Source: Catonia carolina
Taxonomy: Eukaryota > Arthropoda > Insecta > Hemiptera > Achilidae
Length of the DNA stretch: 64,000 nucleotides
Assembly (NCBI GenBank): GCA_035578175.1
Contig: JAQMRL010000021.1
Location: 5,104,084-5,168,083, forward strand
Direction of reading: 5' to 3'
Made by a program: the position numbers and the translations under genes. Each line of letters begins with the position of its first letter. Position 1 is the stretch's first letter. Positions 33,181 to 43,695 of the stretch are shown piece by piece. The notes below the pieces were generated by a model. That model saw only the letters and a program-made list of their open reading frames with translations, was not told the origin of the DNA and made no database searches.

Positions 33181-33852
33181 ATGGAGAAGTTTACTATTGC
33201 TCAACGAGTGTTAATCGTCGAAACATTTTACCAGAGTGGAGAGAGTTATGCGGCTACTGTCAGGCGACTTCGCGGTACTCTAGGACGTAATGAAGCACCG
33301 AATGAATCAACAGTTCGCAGGCTCATGAAAACGTTTTTTGAGACGGGTTCAACAGTCGACCTTAAAAGTTCTGGAAGTCGTCGTTCTGGCCGAACTGAGC
33401 AGAACGTTGCGTTGGTTCGTGACAGTGTGGCTGTTAGCCCAGCAAAATCAATACGTCGCCGTTCTCAACAATTGGGTTTACGATGTTCTTCTGTACGGAG
33501 AATTCTTCGGTACGATCTCCAATATCACCCGTATAAAATTCAGTTGACGCAACATTTGAAAGTGGCAGACCACCAGAAGAGACGACAGTTTGTTGACTGG
33601 GTATTGAGAAAACGGCAGGATGATGACACCTTCGCAAACAAAATCATTTTCAGTGATGAGGCGCACTTCCACTTAAACGGTTTTGTTAATAAACAGAACT
33701 GCCGTATGTGGGGTTTCGAAAACCCCACATACGGAAACTTGTCCCACATAGTCGAAACTTGTCGTGCAGTAATATCCAATTTCATGGACAGAGTTGATGC
33801 GTGCCAGCGCAGTAGAGGAGGACACATGCATGACATCATTTTTCATACATGA
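33181..33852 (+). CDS. Truncated mariner transposase, open frame across the deletion
   Basis: An uninterrupted 223-residue frame from the native ATG to the native stop. Residues 1-179 equal the N-terminal DNA-binding region and the first catalytic block (SDEAHF, D159). Then follows a patch of about 11 residues from filler DNA (TYGNLSHI), then the native last 33 residues (VETCRAVISNFMDR...). The second and third catalytic aspartates are gone, so it cannot transpose. It keeps the helix-turn-helix and the basic stretch, so if expressed it could bind mariner TIRs and compete with active enzyme; that is inference. The filler keeps the frame, perhaps by chance. Confidence 0.75.
   Translation: MEKFTIAQRVLIVETFYQSGESYAATVRRLRGTLGRNEAPNESTVRRLMKTFFETGSTVDLKSSGSRRSGRTEQNVALVRDSVAVSPAKSIRRRSQQLGLRCSSVRRILRYDLQYHPYKIQLTQHLKVADHQKRRQFVDWVLRKRQDDDTFANKIIFSDEAHFHLNGFVNKQNCRMWGFENPTYGNLSHIVETCRAVISNFMDRVDACQRSRGGHMHDIIFHT
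33702..33734. repeat. Perfect palindrome at the deletion junction
   Basis: Two 15-bp arms (CCGTATGTGGGGTTT and inverse) around CGA. The left arm is native transposase sequence; the right arm is new. The filler that follows repeats 'aaacttgtc' and 'cccacata' from either side. Confidence 0.92.
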
Positions 33853-34575
33853 AATCAGAAGGCAAGATGAACTTGTTGTTGTATTTATTTTCAGTTTTTC
33901 AATAAAATAAATCTCTTAATTTGATATATCAAAACCGGCGCTCTTTTTGAATCACCCTATACAACAAGTAAAAGAATAACAGACGATAAATAATGTACAA
34001 CAACAACCTTAAACGACTTTAAATGGTTATTTGATGTAAAGTAAACTAGTTCGTTTTTACAAGTTCACTTACTAAAATCTACTGCATTTGTTGTTGTTTT
34101 TGTTGTTCTTTGGCAAGGTAAAAAAAAAAAAAATATTAAAAAAATTCTTCATAAGACATTACGTTAAATTATATCGAGTAAAATTGTCTAATGGTTACTT
34201 GTAATGCATTCAAACCTATATCATTATATATGTTTCTTTATATTTTTTTAACCTTCATCAGTGGACTGTATTTTGTTTCTAATCGCTTTTGCTTTAGGTA
34301 TAACAGGATATCTAGAACAATATTGAAGAAAGTGGAATGATATAAAAATTTGTGGTGTAGAAAAAATTAAACTATAGTCCAGCCTTTCTTAGTTTGCTCC
34401 TAATTTAAACAAATAATGACGTCACTGAGCATGCGCATTATAGCAAAATGTGTACACGCTGATTAAAAAGTAACAACAAAAGTATTTAAATATAAAATCC
34501 TTTTAAAAATATTTTTATAAATGAAATTGTTAGGCGTACATCATATCATGACTGATGTTTTTAGTACTTTAAGTA

Positions 34576-35228
34576 CAGTAGAGAACCGATTTTCCGTGGA
34601 TCGTTTAACCGGGGTTTGGATTAACCGTGCGATCACTAGAAATTTTTGTTTTTTTTTTGGTTTAACGTCCGACTGTTTTGCTAATTGCTGCTAATGCAGA
34701 CGGTGAAGGATGAAATGAATTTTTTGTAACGTATGAAAAAATGCCATGCCCGAGTGGTATTCGAACCCAAGACCACGTGATGAGAGGCGAGCACGTTACC
34801 AGCTCCTAAAATAGGTTGCAAAGAAGGTTTAACCGGTGCCGAAACATTACTAACTTTCATGGAAAATCAGGATGACACAGATTACGTGGACATTTTACAT
34901 ATTCGTGGTTATATAAGAAAAATAAAAGAAAAAATATTGCGGCATAAAATGAAACAAAGTAAAATAACAGATTTTTTTTGGTACGTAGTTTAAGGTAAGA
35001 CATATAAATTTATGTAGTAAATATTTTTATTTCAATACAATTTGTTTATTTATTTCCGATATCCGATAGTATTAACGTGTATTAATCAGTAGAATAAAAC
35101 ATACGCGTAACTGGTGGTTTTGTTTATGACGTAAGTGGTCTCGACCGAATTGGGTTGTATTATCCGTGTTTTCCGGTTATCCGGTATAGTTATCCCCCTA
35201 ACTACCACGGATAATCGGTATTATACTG
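34576..35228. mobile_element. pogo-like non-autonomous element nested in a TIR element
   Basis: Ends CAGTAGAGAACCGATTTTCC and the inverse-like CGGATAATCGGTATTATACTG, TA at 34574-34575 and 35229-35230. Contains the pogo-style 'cgtggatcgtttaacc' and 'ggttatccgg' stretches and a truncated SINE-A. No full transposase. Confidence 0.7.
34645..34803 (-). mobile_element. SINE-A, head truncated
   Basis: Poly-T tail at 34648-34661, 'ggtttaacgtccgactg', B-box inverse 'ggtattcgaaccc', then breaks at 'cgttaccagctcc' within the A-box. Confidence 0.85.
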
Positions 35229-35457
35229 TACTTATATTTAAAAAAATAGTTAACTTAATAGGAATACGAGATATGTAAAGTGGGAGACTCTAGCGTGCAC
35301 CCTGTAGTAGGTGGCTTTTGTTTGTTGTCAGTAGGAGCAAACTAACGACGGCTCAACTGTACTGATACAACTTAGTAAATCAGTCGGTAATAGGTTTGTG
35401 ATTTTGAAAATTATAGTACATAATTCGTAGTGTATTTTACAGTATTTGTTTTAAATC

Positions 35458-36232
35458 TGGTGTGAAACACTCACACAACTTTCTCTTGCCAATGCAAATA
35501 ATTAACAATAAACCTAACATTAGTAATTAAGCATTAGAAATAAACAAAAAAACTAACCTCAAAAACATAACCTAATATTAATCATGAGTGAAAGACGCAA
35601 AATGAAAATCTACCTCAGTTTGGCTTAAAAATACGAAGATCACTCTTTCACGCCAAACTAGGCTCTGTGGAGAAAAATGCTTTAAATTAAAGTTGTAGAT
35701 CTTTTAATTTCCTATAAAATTGATTATATAGACTTTTATCGTAAAATGCATTCTAAGGCCGAAATTCTTAAAAAAAATCGATTTTTCACTCGTTTTCTTA
35801 AGAAAAACAACAGAAAATCGTTAATTACTGCTAAACTAAGCGTTATACAAAAAATGTTTGAAATAAAAGTTGTAGGATTTTTAATTCTCTACAACTTTTA
35901 TTATGTAAAGTTTTGCGCTAAATTGCATATTAAAGCTGTAATCTTTAAAAAACTTTGTTTTTACGTGAAAACAGCCTCACCAAGAATTTCAGCAAACATG
36001 ACGCCTACCCTATCTTGTAGAGAATAAAAAATTGAGTAAACCAGGCGATTTTTAAAAAAAATCGTAGGACCAGTTTTTGAGAAAATCGCAAAAAAGTGAA
36101 AAATTATACGAATAAACTACTACTTCCGGTTGACCGATTTTGATGAAAATGTTCGTGTCGGGTCCGGTAGTGGTACGCATCTTAAGTTTCAAGTTTCAAG
36201 TTTGTACGTTGTTCCGTTCTTGAGAAATTCTG

Positions 36233-36282
<50 letters not shown>

Positions 36283-36437
36283 GACACACACACACAGACC
36301 AATCGCTAAAAACATGTTTTTTGGGTTCAGGAGGTCTGAAAACGTGTAGATCCGGTGAAAACTCGATTTCGAAAAATCGACATGAAAACAATACTTTCCT
36401 TCCTATATATTCATATAGGCAAGAGAAAGTAAAAATA
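35458..36437 (-). mobile_element. HINE-like element attached to host segment copy 1
   Basis: 3' hairpin 35461-35478, 5' motif 36418-36430, long CA tract 36235-36298. The boundary with the host segment is at the same base as in copy 2 (38,403). Confidence 0.92.
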
Positions 36438-36959
36438 AGAAAAAAAGTTCATATAAACATATGCCTGAAAAAACTTATTTAGCGAGTTACGGCTAGTGAA
36501 AAATTTCACCTAGAACTCTGTACCCTCGGTGAAGTAAGGCCGTATAAAAATGTTAAAGGTAGTTACAAAGATACAAATACGATTGTTTCTTATGATTTTT
36601 GATCTGAAAAATTGAATAAAATTGGTTCCAGAGCTGTAAATGCGATACTTTCAGAGAGATCTTACATAAAACACAAGAATTGGTGCAAATAAATAACACA
36701 TTTTTGTGTTTAACGTAAGATTACTTCCATAAACGATAAATAAAGGTGTATTTTTTCTTAAATAAATTTGTAGAAAGCCGACCGCATTGGCGCAGTTGGT
36801 AACGTGCTCGCCTTTCATCATGCGGTTCTGGGTTCGAATCCCACTCAGGCATGGCATATTTTCATACGTTACAAAAAAAATCATTTCATCCTACATCGCA
36901 TAAAGTTCCACCCCAACGTCGTCGCTAATGACCATTGCAGTTGATGCGACGTTAAATAA

Positions 36960-36995
<36 letters not shown>

Positions 36996-37597
36996 TAGAA
37001 AATTAAATTCTGAAAAGATTCATGTGAATTACTCAGCTGATAACAGCTGATCATTTATCAGCAGTTACTCCCAACCTAAATATTAGTTAATATTTTATGC
37101 AGTTAAGAATGTGCGTCTGTTTTTATTTTAAGTAAAGCGAATTTTCAATATCTATTTTTCATTTTTTCCCGAGTAATTCACATGAATTTTTTCAGAATTA
37201 AATGTTCTACAAATTTATTTAAGAAAATATATACCTTTATTTACCATTTATGGAAGTAATCTTACGTTAAACACAAAAATATGTTATTTCTTTGCACCAA
37301 TTCTTGTGTTTTATGTAACATATCTGTAAAAATATTGCATTTACAGCACTGGAACCAATTTTATTCTATTTTAGGTTATAAAACATAAGAAACAATCGTA
37401 TATGTATCTTTGTAACTACGTTTAACATTTTTATACGGCCTTACTTCCCCGAGGGTACAGAGTTGTAGGTGAATTTTTCGCTAGCCGTAGCTCGCTAACT
37501 AAGCGTTTACAGGCATATGTTTATATGAACTTTTTTTCTTAATTTTAGCTATAGAATGAGATCCCAAGAGATTGGCGTATAGTTTTGAATCATCCTG
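36438..37597. mobile_element. Second foldback element, left tip lost, with SINE-A in the left arm
   Basis: Left arm 36438-36776 plus 36991-37020 and right arm about 37190-37545 are imperfect inverses ('acataaaacacaagaattgg' against 'ccaattcttgtgttttatgt'). The right end is TTTTGAATCATCCTG then TA. The matching left end is missing by about 50-75 bp, where the HINE ends. Same general family as 24,397-25,407 ('gttcatataaacat', 'gagttacggctag') but diverged. Confidence 0.85.
36777..36990 (+). mobile_element. SINE-A, subfamily 2, complete
   Basis: Head GCCGACCGCATTGGCGCAG, then a body unlike the short SINE-A ('ccaccccaacgtcgtcgcta' ... 'gcgacgttaaataaat') and a poly-A of about 29. Target duplication ATTTGTAGAAA (36766-36776 and 36991-37001). 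Confidence 0.93.
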
Positions 37598-38402
37598 TAT
37601 ATGTTTCTTTATATTCTTTTTAACCTTCATCAGTGGACTGTATTTTGTTTCTAATCGCTTTTGCTTTAGATATAACACGATATCTAGAACAATATTGAAA
37701 GTGGAATAGTATTAAAATTTATGGTGTAGAAAAAATTAAACTACTGATATAACTTAGTAAATTAGCGGTAATATGTTTGTGATTTTGAAAATTATAGTAC
37801 AGTATAATCTCGGTAGTCCGTCCGTGCAGTAGTCCGGTACCTCCAGTAATCCGGCCCTTAAAATATTAGGCCTAAAATTATGAAACCTCACCCAGGACAC
37901 ACTTTGGTAAAAGATTTAAATTGAAATAGGGAAAACAACTCGACCTAATTACGGCGCATTTAATATAACATGTATGTTTAGAATTTAAATAAATAATGGA
38001 ATAAGCAGACGTTTATTGTTGTTGAATGGAATAATTTTTGGCCTTATATTCAAAAACCAGAACTGGGTGTCATACTTTATACTTCATGCTGAATTGACAA
38101 CGAAAAGTAATTCTGAGAACAGGAGCACCCGCACACCGCACTAGGCGATGTCAATAGCCGATAATTATTATGTTTAGTACAATGACTACACACAAGTACT
38201 CAGCAAACCTTTTTTAATTAGTTTATTTAATTTAAAATCACATATAAATCAATGCATATTCATTTTTTGTTTAAATTTATAATTTATAGTTCCAAAATTC
38301 CAACACATCCAGTAATCCGGCACCCTCTCGGTCCCGAACAGGCCGGACTACTGAGATTCTACTGTACATAATTCGTAGTGTATTTTACAGTATTTGTTTT
38401 AA
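37598..38402 (+). repeat. Duplicated host segment, copy 2
   Basis: Matches copy 1 (34,227-35,457) on both sides of a pogo-like element. It has the intact TA (37742-37743) where copy 1 carries its TIR element. Confidence 0.88.
37800..38364. mobile_element. pogo/Tigger-like MITE
   Basis: 565 bp with inverted ends (CAGTATAATCTCGGTAGTCC and GGACTACTGAGATTCTACTG), TA at 37798-37799 and 38365-38366. Inner 'agtaatccgg' motifs repeat near both ends. The empty site is present in copy 1 near 35420. Confidence 0.92.
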
Positions 38403-40228
38403 ATCAGGTGTGAAACACTCACACAACTTTCTCTTGCCAATGCAAATAATTAAAAATAAACCTAACATTGATAATAAAACATTAGAAATAAACAAAAAAC
38501 TAACCTCAATAAACATAACCTAATATTAATCATGAGTGAAAGATGCAAAATGAAAATCAACCTCAGTTTGGCTTAAAAATACAGAAATCACTCTTTCACG
38601 CCAAACTAGGCTCTGTAGAGAAAAATGCTTTAAATTAAAGTTGTCGATCTTTTAAGTTCCTATAAATTTGATTACATACACTTTTGTCGTACTAAGGCTG
38701 AAATCTTAAAAAACTCGATTTTTCACACGTTTTCGTGAGAAAAAACGAAAAATCGCTAATTACCGCTAAACTAAGCGTTAAGTTATACAAAAAACTGTTT
38801 GAAATAAAAGTTGTAGGGTTTTAAATTGTCTACAGCATTTATTATATAAACTTTGCGCTAAAATGCATATTAAAGCTGTAATCTTAAAAAAAAATTTTTT
38901 TTACGTAAAAACAGCCTCACAAGAATTTCAGAAAACATTGCGCCTACCCTATCATGTAGAAAATAAAAAATTCGTAAACCAGGTGTCACCGCCACCCCTT
39001 CAAATTAATCATTTACTGTGCTGCCGGCTTCAAAAGTTCTCCCGGCCTTTGTCGCGCACCGACAAACCTTTCGGCTCCGCACCGACGAGGCCTTTGTCAT
39101 CAAGACCGAGCCAGTAGCCGTCCTCTACCACAGCGCTCTCGGCAAACAATATAAAGAGCGCTCCACTGACACGGAGGGATTCACTTCCGAGCAGAAAGAA
39201 GAAGACGAGCTCAGCCGAGACCGGACGTACCATCTCTGGTCTACGCTACCGGTGGCGGACGCTACATTTCCGCACCGGTCAGCCTTCGCCGGCCCGGAGA
39301 GAGCCGCCTCGGCCACGCTATCAGCAGACGGCCTACGCCGACCCGACACTGCGGGGCTCTGGGGGTCATCACTGTCACGCTGCAATGGGAACCCAACTGC
39401 CGCTGAGGGAAGACTAGGCCTGAACCCGGTAGCCGAGCCGGTCACTCTTCGGGCTCCGCTTCCACCACGCCGGCTCGCCGCTTCCGATCTAGACAACGAC
39501 AAGACGTCCACCACGGCACACGGCTGCCGGACTCCAGCGAGGACTAATCGACGACCCCGCAAGAGAGAAGATGATGCTTCCGCTCGCCGACCCGTCACCG
39601 TAAGCCGTCGACCGGACCGTCATCGCCCGCTAACGCGAGCGATGCCCACAGCGGTCCCTCGACCGAGCCTTACGCCCACTGGACCCGACGAAGCAGCCAT
39701 CGACGCACTACTGCGAGGGAAGAAGATGACGTCTCCGCTGGAAGACGACACGCCGTGTCGCCCAGCTCCTCGACCGCCATAACGATTACGACCGACGCCT
39801 CTCCAAGACGACCACCGCTTAAACAACCCTTTTCAGGGCCACCAAAAAAATAAGGTTTGCCACTTAATGTCGCCATCCGGTGACACAGGCGACTTTTTAA
39901 AAAATCGTAGAACCCGTTTTTGAGAAAATCGCAAAAAAGTGAAAAATGACACGAATAAACTAATATTTCCGGTTGACCGATTTTGATGAAAATTTTTCTG
40001 TCGGGTCCGGTAGTGGTGTCTAACTTAAGTTTCATGTTCGTACGAGGTTCCGTTCTTGAGATATTCTGTTCACACACAGACACACACACTGACCAATCGT
40101 TAAAAACATGTCTTTTGGGTTCAGGGGGTCTGAAAACGTGTAGATCCGGTGAAAACTCGATTTCTTAAAATCGACATGAAAACAATACTTTCCTTCCTTT
40201 ATATTCATATAGGCAAGAGAAATTAAAA
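38403..40228 (-). mobile_element. HINE-like element split by a solo LTR
   Basis: 38403-38983 and 39886-40228 join into a complete minus-strand HINE. The break lies in the 'aaaccaggcgatttt' stretch, with CAGG duplicated on both sides of the LTR. 5' motif near 40211-40223, CA tract short. Confidence 0.9.
38984..39885 (+). mobile_element. Solo LTR, family LTR-1, opposite orientation
   Basis: 902 bp, TGTCACCGCC to CCGGTGACA, target duplication CAGG (38980-38983 and 39886-39889). The TATA-like AATATAAAGAGCGC is at about 39149 on the plus strand. Long open frames here (for example 254 codons from 39018) look like a GC-rich by-product, because the other copies do not preserve them. Confidence 0.85.
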
Positions 40229-40249
40229 ATAATATTGTAACATGAAAAA

Positions 40250-40390
40250 CATAATTTAATCAATTAAAAATCACGCATGAATGACGCAAAATGAAAATTA
40301 ACAACCGTTTGACTTTAAAAGTAAGGAAAATCTTTAATTGACGCTAAACTAAGCTCTGTAGAAGATATTCTTAAAATTAAACATTTGAGA
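40250..40390 (-). mobile_element. HINE-like diverged fragment
   Basis: 'cataatttaatc', 'atgaatgacgcaaaatgaaa', 'gacgctaaactaagctctgt' correspond to the 3' third of a HINE on the minus strand. Confidence 0.7.
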
Positions 40391-40824
40391 AGAAATCTCT
40401 AAAATACTGAACAGGTTTGAGTAAAAAATTTTACCGCATCGTAGGCGTATTCGTCGCTAAAAAAAACCATTGTAATAGTGCTATGAACTTCCTTTTCATT
40501 TTTGAATGCAGCACAAACATTCAGTATACTTTGTGATCAGTAATAATTTATTCTGAACGAGCGATGTCACACCGCCTAAGAATTAAACGATCAGTGAATG
40601 CATTTCGACACGTCATTCGTTCACCCACCTTTCCATTATATGTTAAAGAGACCGTATTAGGCAACTGGTATGTCCTTTGTCAACTTCGCTAAGCAATATT
40701 ACGTTACATTACTGTTATAATATGAAAGTTAACGTTACTTTTATTATGAATTATGAGTCAGTAGAAGTTATTACAGAGCTTTACTCAACTTTATGTTATG
40801 ATTTATAAAATGGTTATCTATTCA
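40391..40824. other. Unassigned AT-rich sequence
   Basis: No repeat matched inside the window and no convincing frame. Confidence 0.5.
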
Positions 40825-40838
40825 TTTTTTTTTTGTCA

Positions 40839-41430
40839 TCAGTCTCTCGACTGGTTTGATGCAGTTCTCCAACCTGTTCTATCTTGCGCAAGTCGTTTCA
40901 TATCTACATACCTGTAACACCCTACATCTTTTGTAATTTGCTTTATATATTCTAATCTTTGCCTCCCTCTACAATTTACTCCCTCAATGTTACCCTCCAT
41001 TATTGATAGCCCAATACCTGGATGTCTTAGGATATGCCCCACTAGCCTATCCCTTCTTTTGGTAAGATGCTTCCATATACTTCTTTTTTCATCCACTCGC
41101 CTAAGAACCTCTAAATTACTTATTTTGTCCACCCACCTAATCTTTAACATTTTCCTATAACACCACATTTCAAAAGCTTCTATCCTCTTCCGTTCTACAG
41201 CCCCTATCACCCACGTTTCACTTCCGTATAATGCTACACTCCAAACATAATGTTTTAAGAAATTTTTCCTAATCTGTAAATCAATGTTTGTAGTCAGTAA
41301 GCTGTTTTTCATTTCAAAGGCTTTTCTAGCTTGAGCAATTCTACTCTTGATATCACTCGTGCTTCTACCATCCTTTGTTATTTTACTCCCTAGATAGCAG
41401 AATTCCCCAACTTCCTGTATGTTCTCGTTG
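40839..41430 (-). pseudogene. LINE polyprotein, C-terminal fragment
   Basis: A 157-codon frame (41312 down to 40839), preceded in frame by readable codons to about 41,430. Motifs seen: ALYGSETWVIG, RIEAFEMWCYRKMLKI, VGHILRHPG, RGRQRLEYIKQI and DMKRLAQDRTGWR. This is the typical region after the reverse transcriptase catalytic core, thought to be thumb and linker. It is the best conserved piece of the element but without the YxDD catalytic motif it cannot copy RNA. Confidence 0.88.
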
Positions 41431-41619
41431 CCTACTTTCCCTTTTTAAATTCTCTAACCTACCAGTTTGTTTTAAACTCCTAACATTCCATGTTCCAACT
41501 CGCAGAATTTCAGAAACTTTTATTTTTTTGATGAAGTCCCCTCTGATAGTCCTCGCCCGGAGATCCGAATGGAGGACTAGTTTATCTCCGGAATGTTTTA
41601 CCAGAGAGGACGCCATCAT
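41430..41619 (-). pseudogene. LINE polyprotein, N-terminal endonuclease start
   Basis: On the minus strand MMASSLVKHSGDK... leads into LRVGTWNVRSLKQTGRLEN, the first strand of an APE-type endonuclease domain. The frame then meets the C-terminal fragment in another frame at about 41,430, so the internal deletion also broke the frame. Confidence 0.8.
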
Positions 41620-42017
41620 AAATTTTTCACATTTTGAAGTTCTCGAAGTTCTTGAAGATCTGCATATACTAAGTAAGCCTAACCAGAATCATACATGAAG
41701 GAGTTTCCTTACGATAATTCTAGTCAGACAGAAAAAGCTGTAGTTTACTGTTGCTTTCAGCTTTTTGGTTGGCAGACTGAGTGCCCCAAGCCACCGTCTG
41801 CCAGGGTGGATTGGGCAGCCCTTCCAGTTCCGTTCACCATGAGCCGGTTATCGTGCTGATGAGCGGTCAAATGGTTACTAACAGGCCACACAACGTGAAT
41901 GTATGGATAGGACACTAGCCTTCTATCCCGGCTGGTTCCCTTAAGCCTTTTGTAAAAGGAATTAAGGGGTCTCCTTCCAGTTGACGACTTCATACCCGGC
42001 TCAATAATATTAATTTT

Positions 42018-42206
42018 AGCCGGCCGCATTGGCGCAGTTGGTAACGTGCTCGCCTCTCACCATGCGGTCCTGGGTTCGAATCCACTCAGGTACGGCATAT
42101 TTTCATACGTTACAAAAAATCATTTTATCCTCCTTTGTAAAAAGTTTCACCCCAACGTCGTTGCTAATGACCGTTGTAGTTGACGCGACGTAAAATAAAT
42201 AAAAAG
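42018..42206 (+). mobile_element. SINE-A, subfamily 2, complete
   Basis: Head GCCGGCCGCATTGGCGCAG and the 'ccaccccaacgtcgttgcta'-type body (with TTTCACC), target duplication AATATTAATTTT (42006-42017 and 42207-42218). Same subfamily as 36,777. Confidence 0.93.
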
Positions 42207-42273
42207 AATATTAATTTTGTCAACTGTCGTTCAACAAATTAGACTGAAGTAATTCTGAATAAAGTTTTTTTGT

Positions 42274-42411
42274 TGTTACTTTCTCTTGCCTGTATGAATA
42301 TATAGGAAGGAAAGTATTGTTTTCATGTCGATCACAACAAATACCCTCTTCACCTGATCTACACGTAAACAGACCCTCAACCCAACAAAACATGTTTTTA
42401 GCGATTGGTCT

Positions 42412-42456
<45 letters not shown>

Positions 42457-42464
42457 TGCGTGTG

Positions 42465-42504
<40 letters not shown>

Positions 42505-43275
42505 TGAACAGAATATCTCAAGAACGGAACATCGTACGAACTTGAAACGTAAGTTACATACCACTACCGGACCCGACACGAACATTTACATCAAAATCTG
42601 TCAACCGGAAGTAGTAGTTTATTCGTGTAATTTTTTACTTTTTTGCGATTTTCTCAAAAACGGATTCTACGATTTTTTTTAAAAATCGCCTGGTTTACTA
42701 AATTTTTTATGTCTACAAGATAGGGTAGGCGCCATGTTTGCTGAAATTCTTGGTGAGGCTGTTGTCATGTAAAAAAACTTTTGTTTTAAGATTGTGACTT
42801 TAAAATGCATTTTAGCGCAAAAATGTGTAGGCTATATTAAAAGTTGTTGAGAATTAAAAATTCTACAACTTTTATTTCAAACATTTTTTTTTTTGTATAA
42901 CGCTTAGTTTAGCGGTAATTAGCGATTTTCTGTTTTTTCTCTCACGAAAACGTGTGAAAAATCGATTTTTTTAATATTTCGGCCATTTTACGACAAAAGT
43001 GTATATAATCAAATTTATAGGAAATTAAAATATCTACAACTTTTATTTATAGAATTTTTCTCTACAGAGCCTAGTTTAGCGTGAAAGAGTGATCCGTATT
43101 TTTAAGCCAAACTGAGGTTGATTTTAATTTTGCGTCTTTCACTAATGATTAAAATTAGATTATGTTTATTGAGGTTAGTTTTTTGTTTATTTCTAATGTT
43201 TTATTACTAATGTTAGGTTTATTGTTAATTATTTACATTGGCAAGAGAAAGTTGTGTGTTTTACACCAGGTTTTT
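42274..43275 (+). mobile_element. HINE-like element, full length, long compound microsatellite
   Basis: 5' motif at 42278-42290, (GT)n 42410-42455 then (TGCG)n 42464-42506, 3' motif 43241-43253. The terminal hairpin has lost its left half ('gttgtgtgttttacacc'). Confidence 0.92.
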
Positions 43276-43302
43276 TTTTAATTATTTAATTTAAAGTTGG
43301 CC

Positions 43303-43543
43303 TTCGGGCCAGCCCAGTCAGTCAGCTGGTAGAAAGTCGCTATTATTTGTTAAGTAACATCGGTTGGGTAAGAGACTTTGTGTGGTGACCAGTTGACAGC
43401 CATCCATGAACAAACTCTACTGGGGGTCCCTGTTCAAACTCATGTCTAATCCACGTCAAGAAAAAAAAGTACAGCAAAAAGCAGCGATAAATTGGGTAGT
43501 TGTCATCAATGTACAGTTCCCGATAACAATAATGATAACAAAT
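43303..43543 (+). repeat. Repeat D, uninterrupted copy (HINE empty site)
   Basis: About 240 bp, from 'gttggccttcgggccagccc' through 'ctctactgggggtccctg' and 'cccaatttatcgctg' (inverse) to 'gataacaataatgataac'. The inverse orientation matches about 25985-26063 plus 27017-27178. The intervening stretch here is about 25 bp and T-rich on the minus strand, where the other copy has the HINE. Confidence 0.85.
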
Positions 43544-43690
43544 GGCCGGCCCCTGGTGTAGTGGTCAGCGCAACTGGCTACTATGCAGGGGTCCCGGGTT
43601 CGATTCCTGGTCAGGTCTGGAATTTTTTTCATCTGTAAATTACCACATATCACCTACGCACAAGCCCAAGGCTTATTTAGGCACCATCAC
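43544..43690 (+). mobile_element. SINE-E, with tail region
   Basis: Head GGCCGGCCCCTGGTGTAGTG, B-box GGTTCGATTCCTG, then 'cacctacgcacaagcccaag' and 'caccatcactcaataaaa'. The longer of the two SINE-E copies. Confidence 0.75.
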
Positions 43691-43695
43691 TCAAT

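Larger units (their letters stand above)
33014..33959 (+). mobile_element. mariner-type (DD41D) element, copy 3, internal deletion
   Basis: TIRs TAGGGTGATTCAAAAAGAGC and inverse, TA at 33012-33013 and 33960-33961. About 410 bp shorter than copy 1, the deletion being filled with a short scrambled, partly palindromic patch at about 33717-33751. Confidence 0.93.
34375..35359. mobile_element. TIR element related to 20,151-24,074
   Basis: Ends TAGTCCAGCC...TTAGTTTGCTCCTA (34375-34408) and AGGAGCAAACTAA...CAACTG (35334-35359), TA at 34373-34374 and 35360-35361. Its empty site exists at 37742-37743. Shares the 'catatcatgactgatgt' inner sequence with the 3.9 kb element and also holds a nested pogo-like element. 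Confidence 0.9.
34227..35457 (+). repeat. Duplicated host segment, copy 1
   Basis: 34227-34374 and 35360-35457 match 37598-37743 and 37742-37799 plus 38365-38402 of copy 2. It contains the TIR element 34375-35359, which copy 2 lacks, and has an unbroken TA (in ATTATAGTACATAA, about 35420) where copy 2 carries another element. Confidence 0.88.
40825..42005 (-). mobile_element. Non-LTR retrotransposon (LINE), internally deleted
   Basis: Minus-strand element: poly-A at 40825-40834, a 3' region with the 'ctggtttgatgcagttc' stretch common to insect LINE ends, the C-terminal part of a reverse transcriptase protein, then directly the start of the endonuclease domain and a leader of about 400 bp. 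Most of the endonuclease and the whole catalytic reverse transcriptase are missing. The clade is probably RTE-like, by memory of the C-terminal motif. The 5' limit near the SINE-A at 42,018 is uncertain. Confidence 0.8.

Noticed and set aside
39018..39782. 254-codon open frame in the solo LTR, with overlapping frames on the other strand
   Set aside because: A GC-rich LTR gives long frames on both strands. The homologous copies at 12.2 and 28.5 kb do not keep the frame, and no domain is recognised.
40839..41312. A host protein-coding gene on the minus strand
   Set aside because: The motifs (ALYGSETW, EAFEMWCYR, MKRLAQDR) are those of the C-terminus of LINE polyproteins, followed by a poly-A tail.
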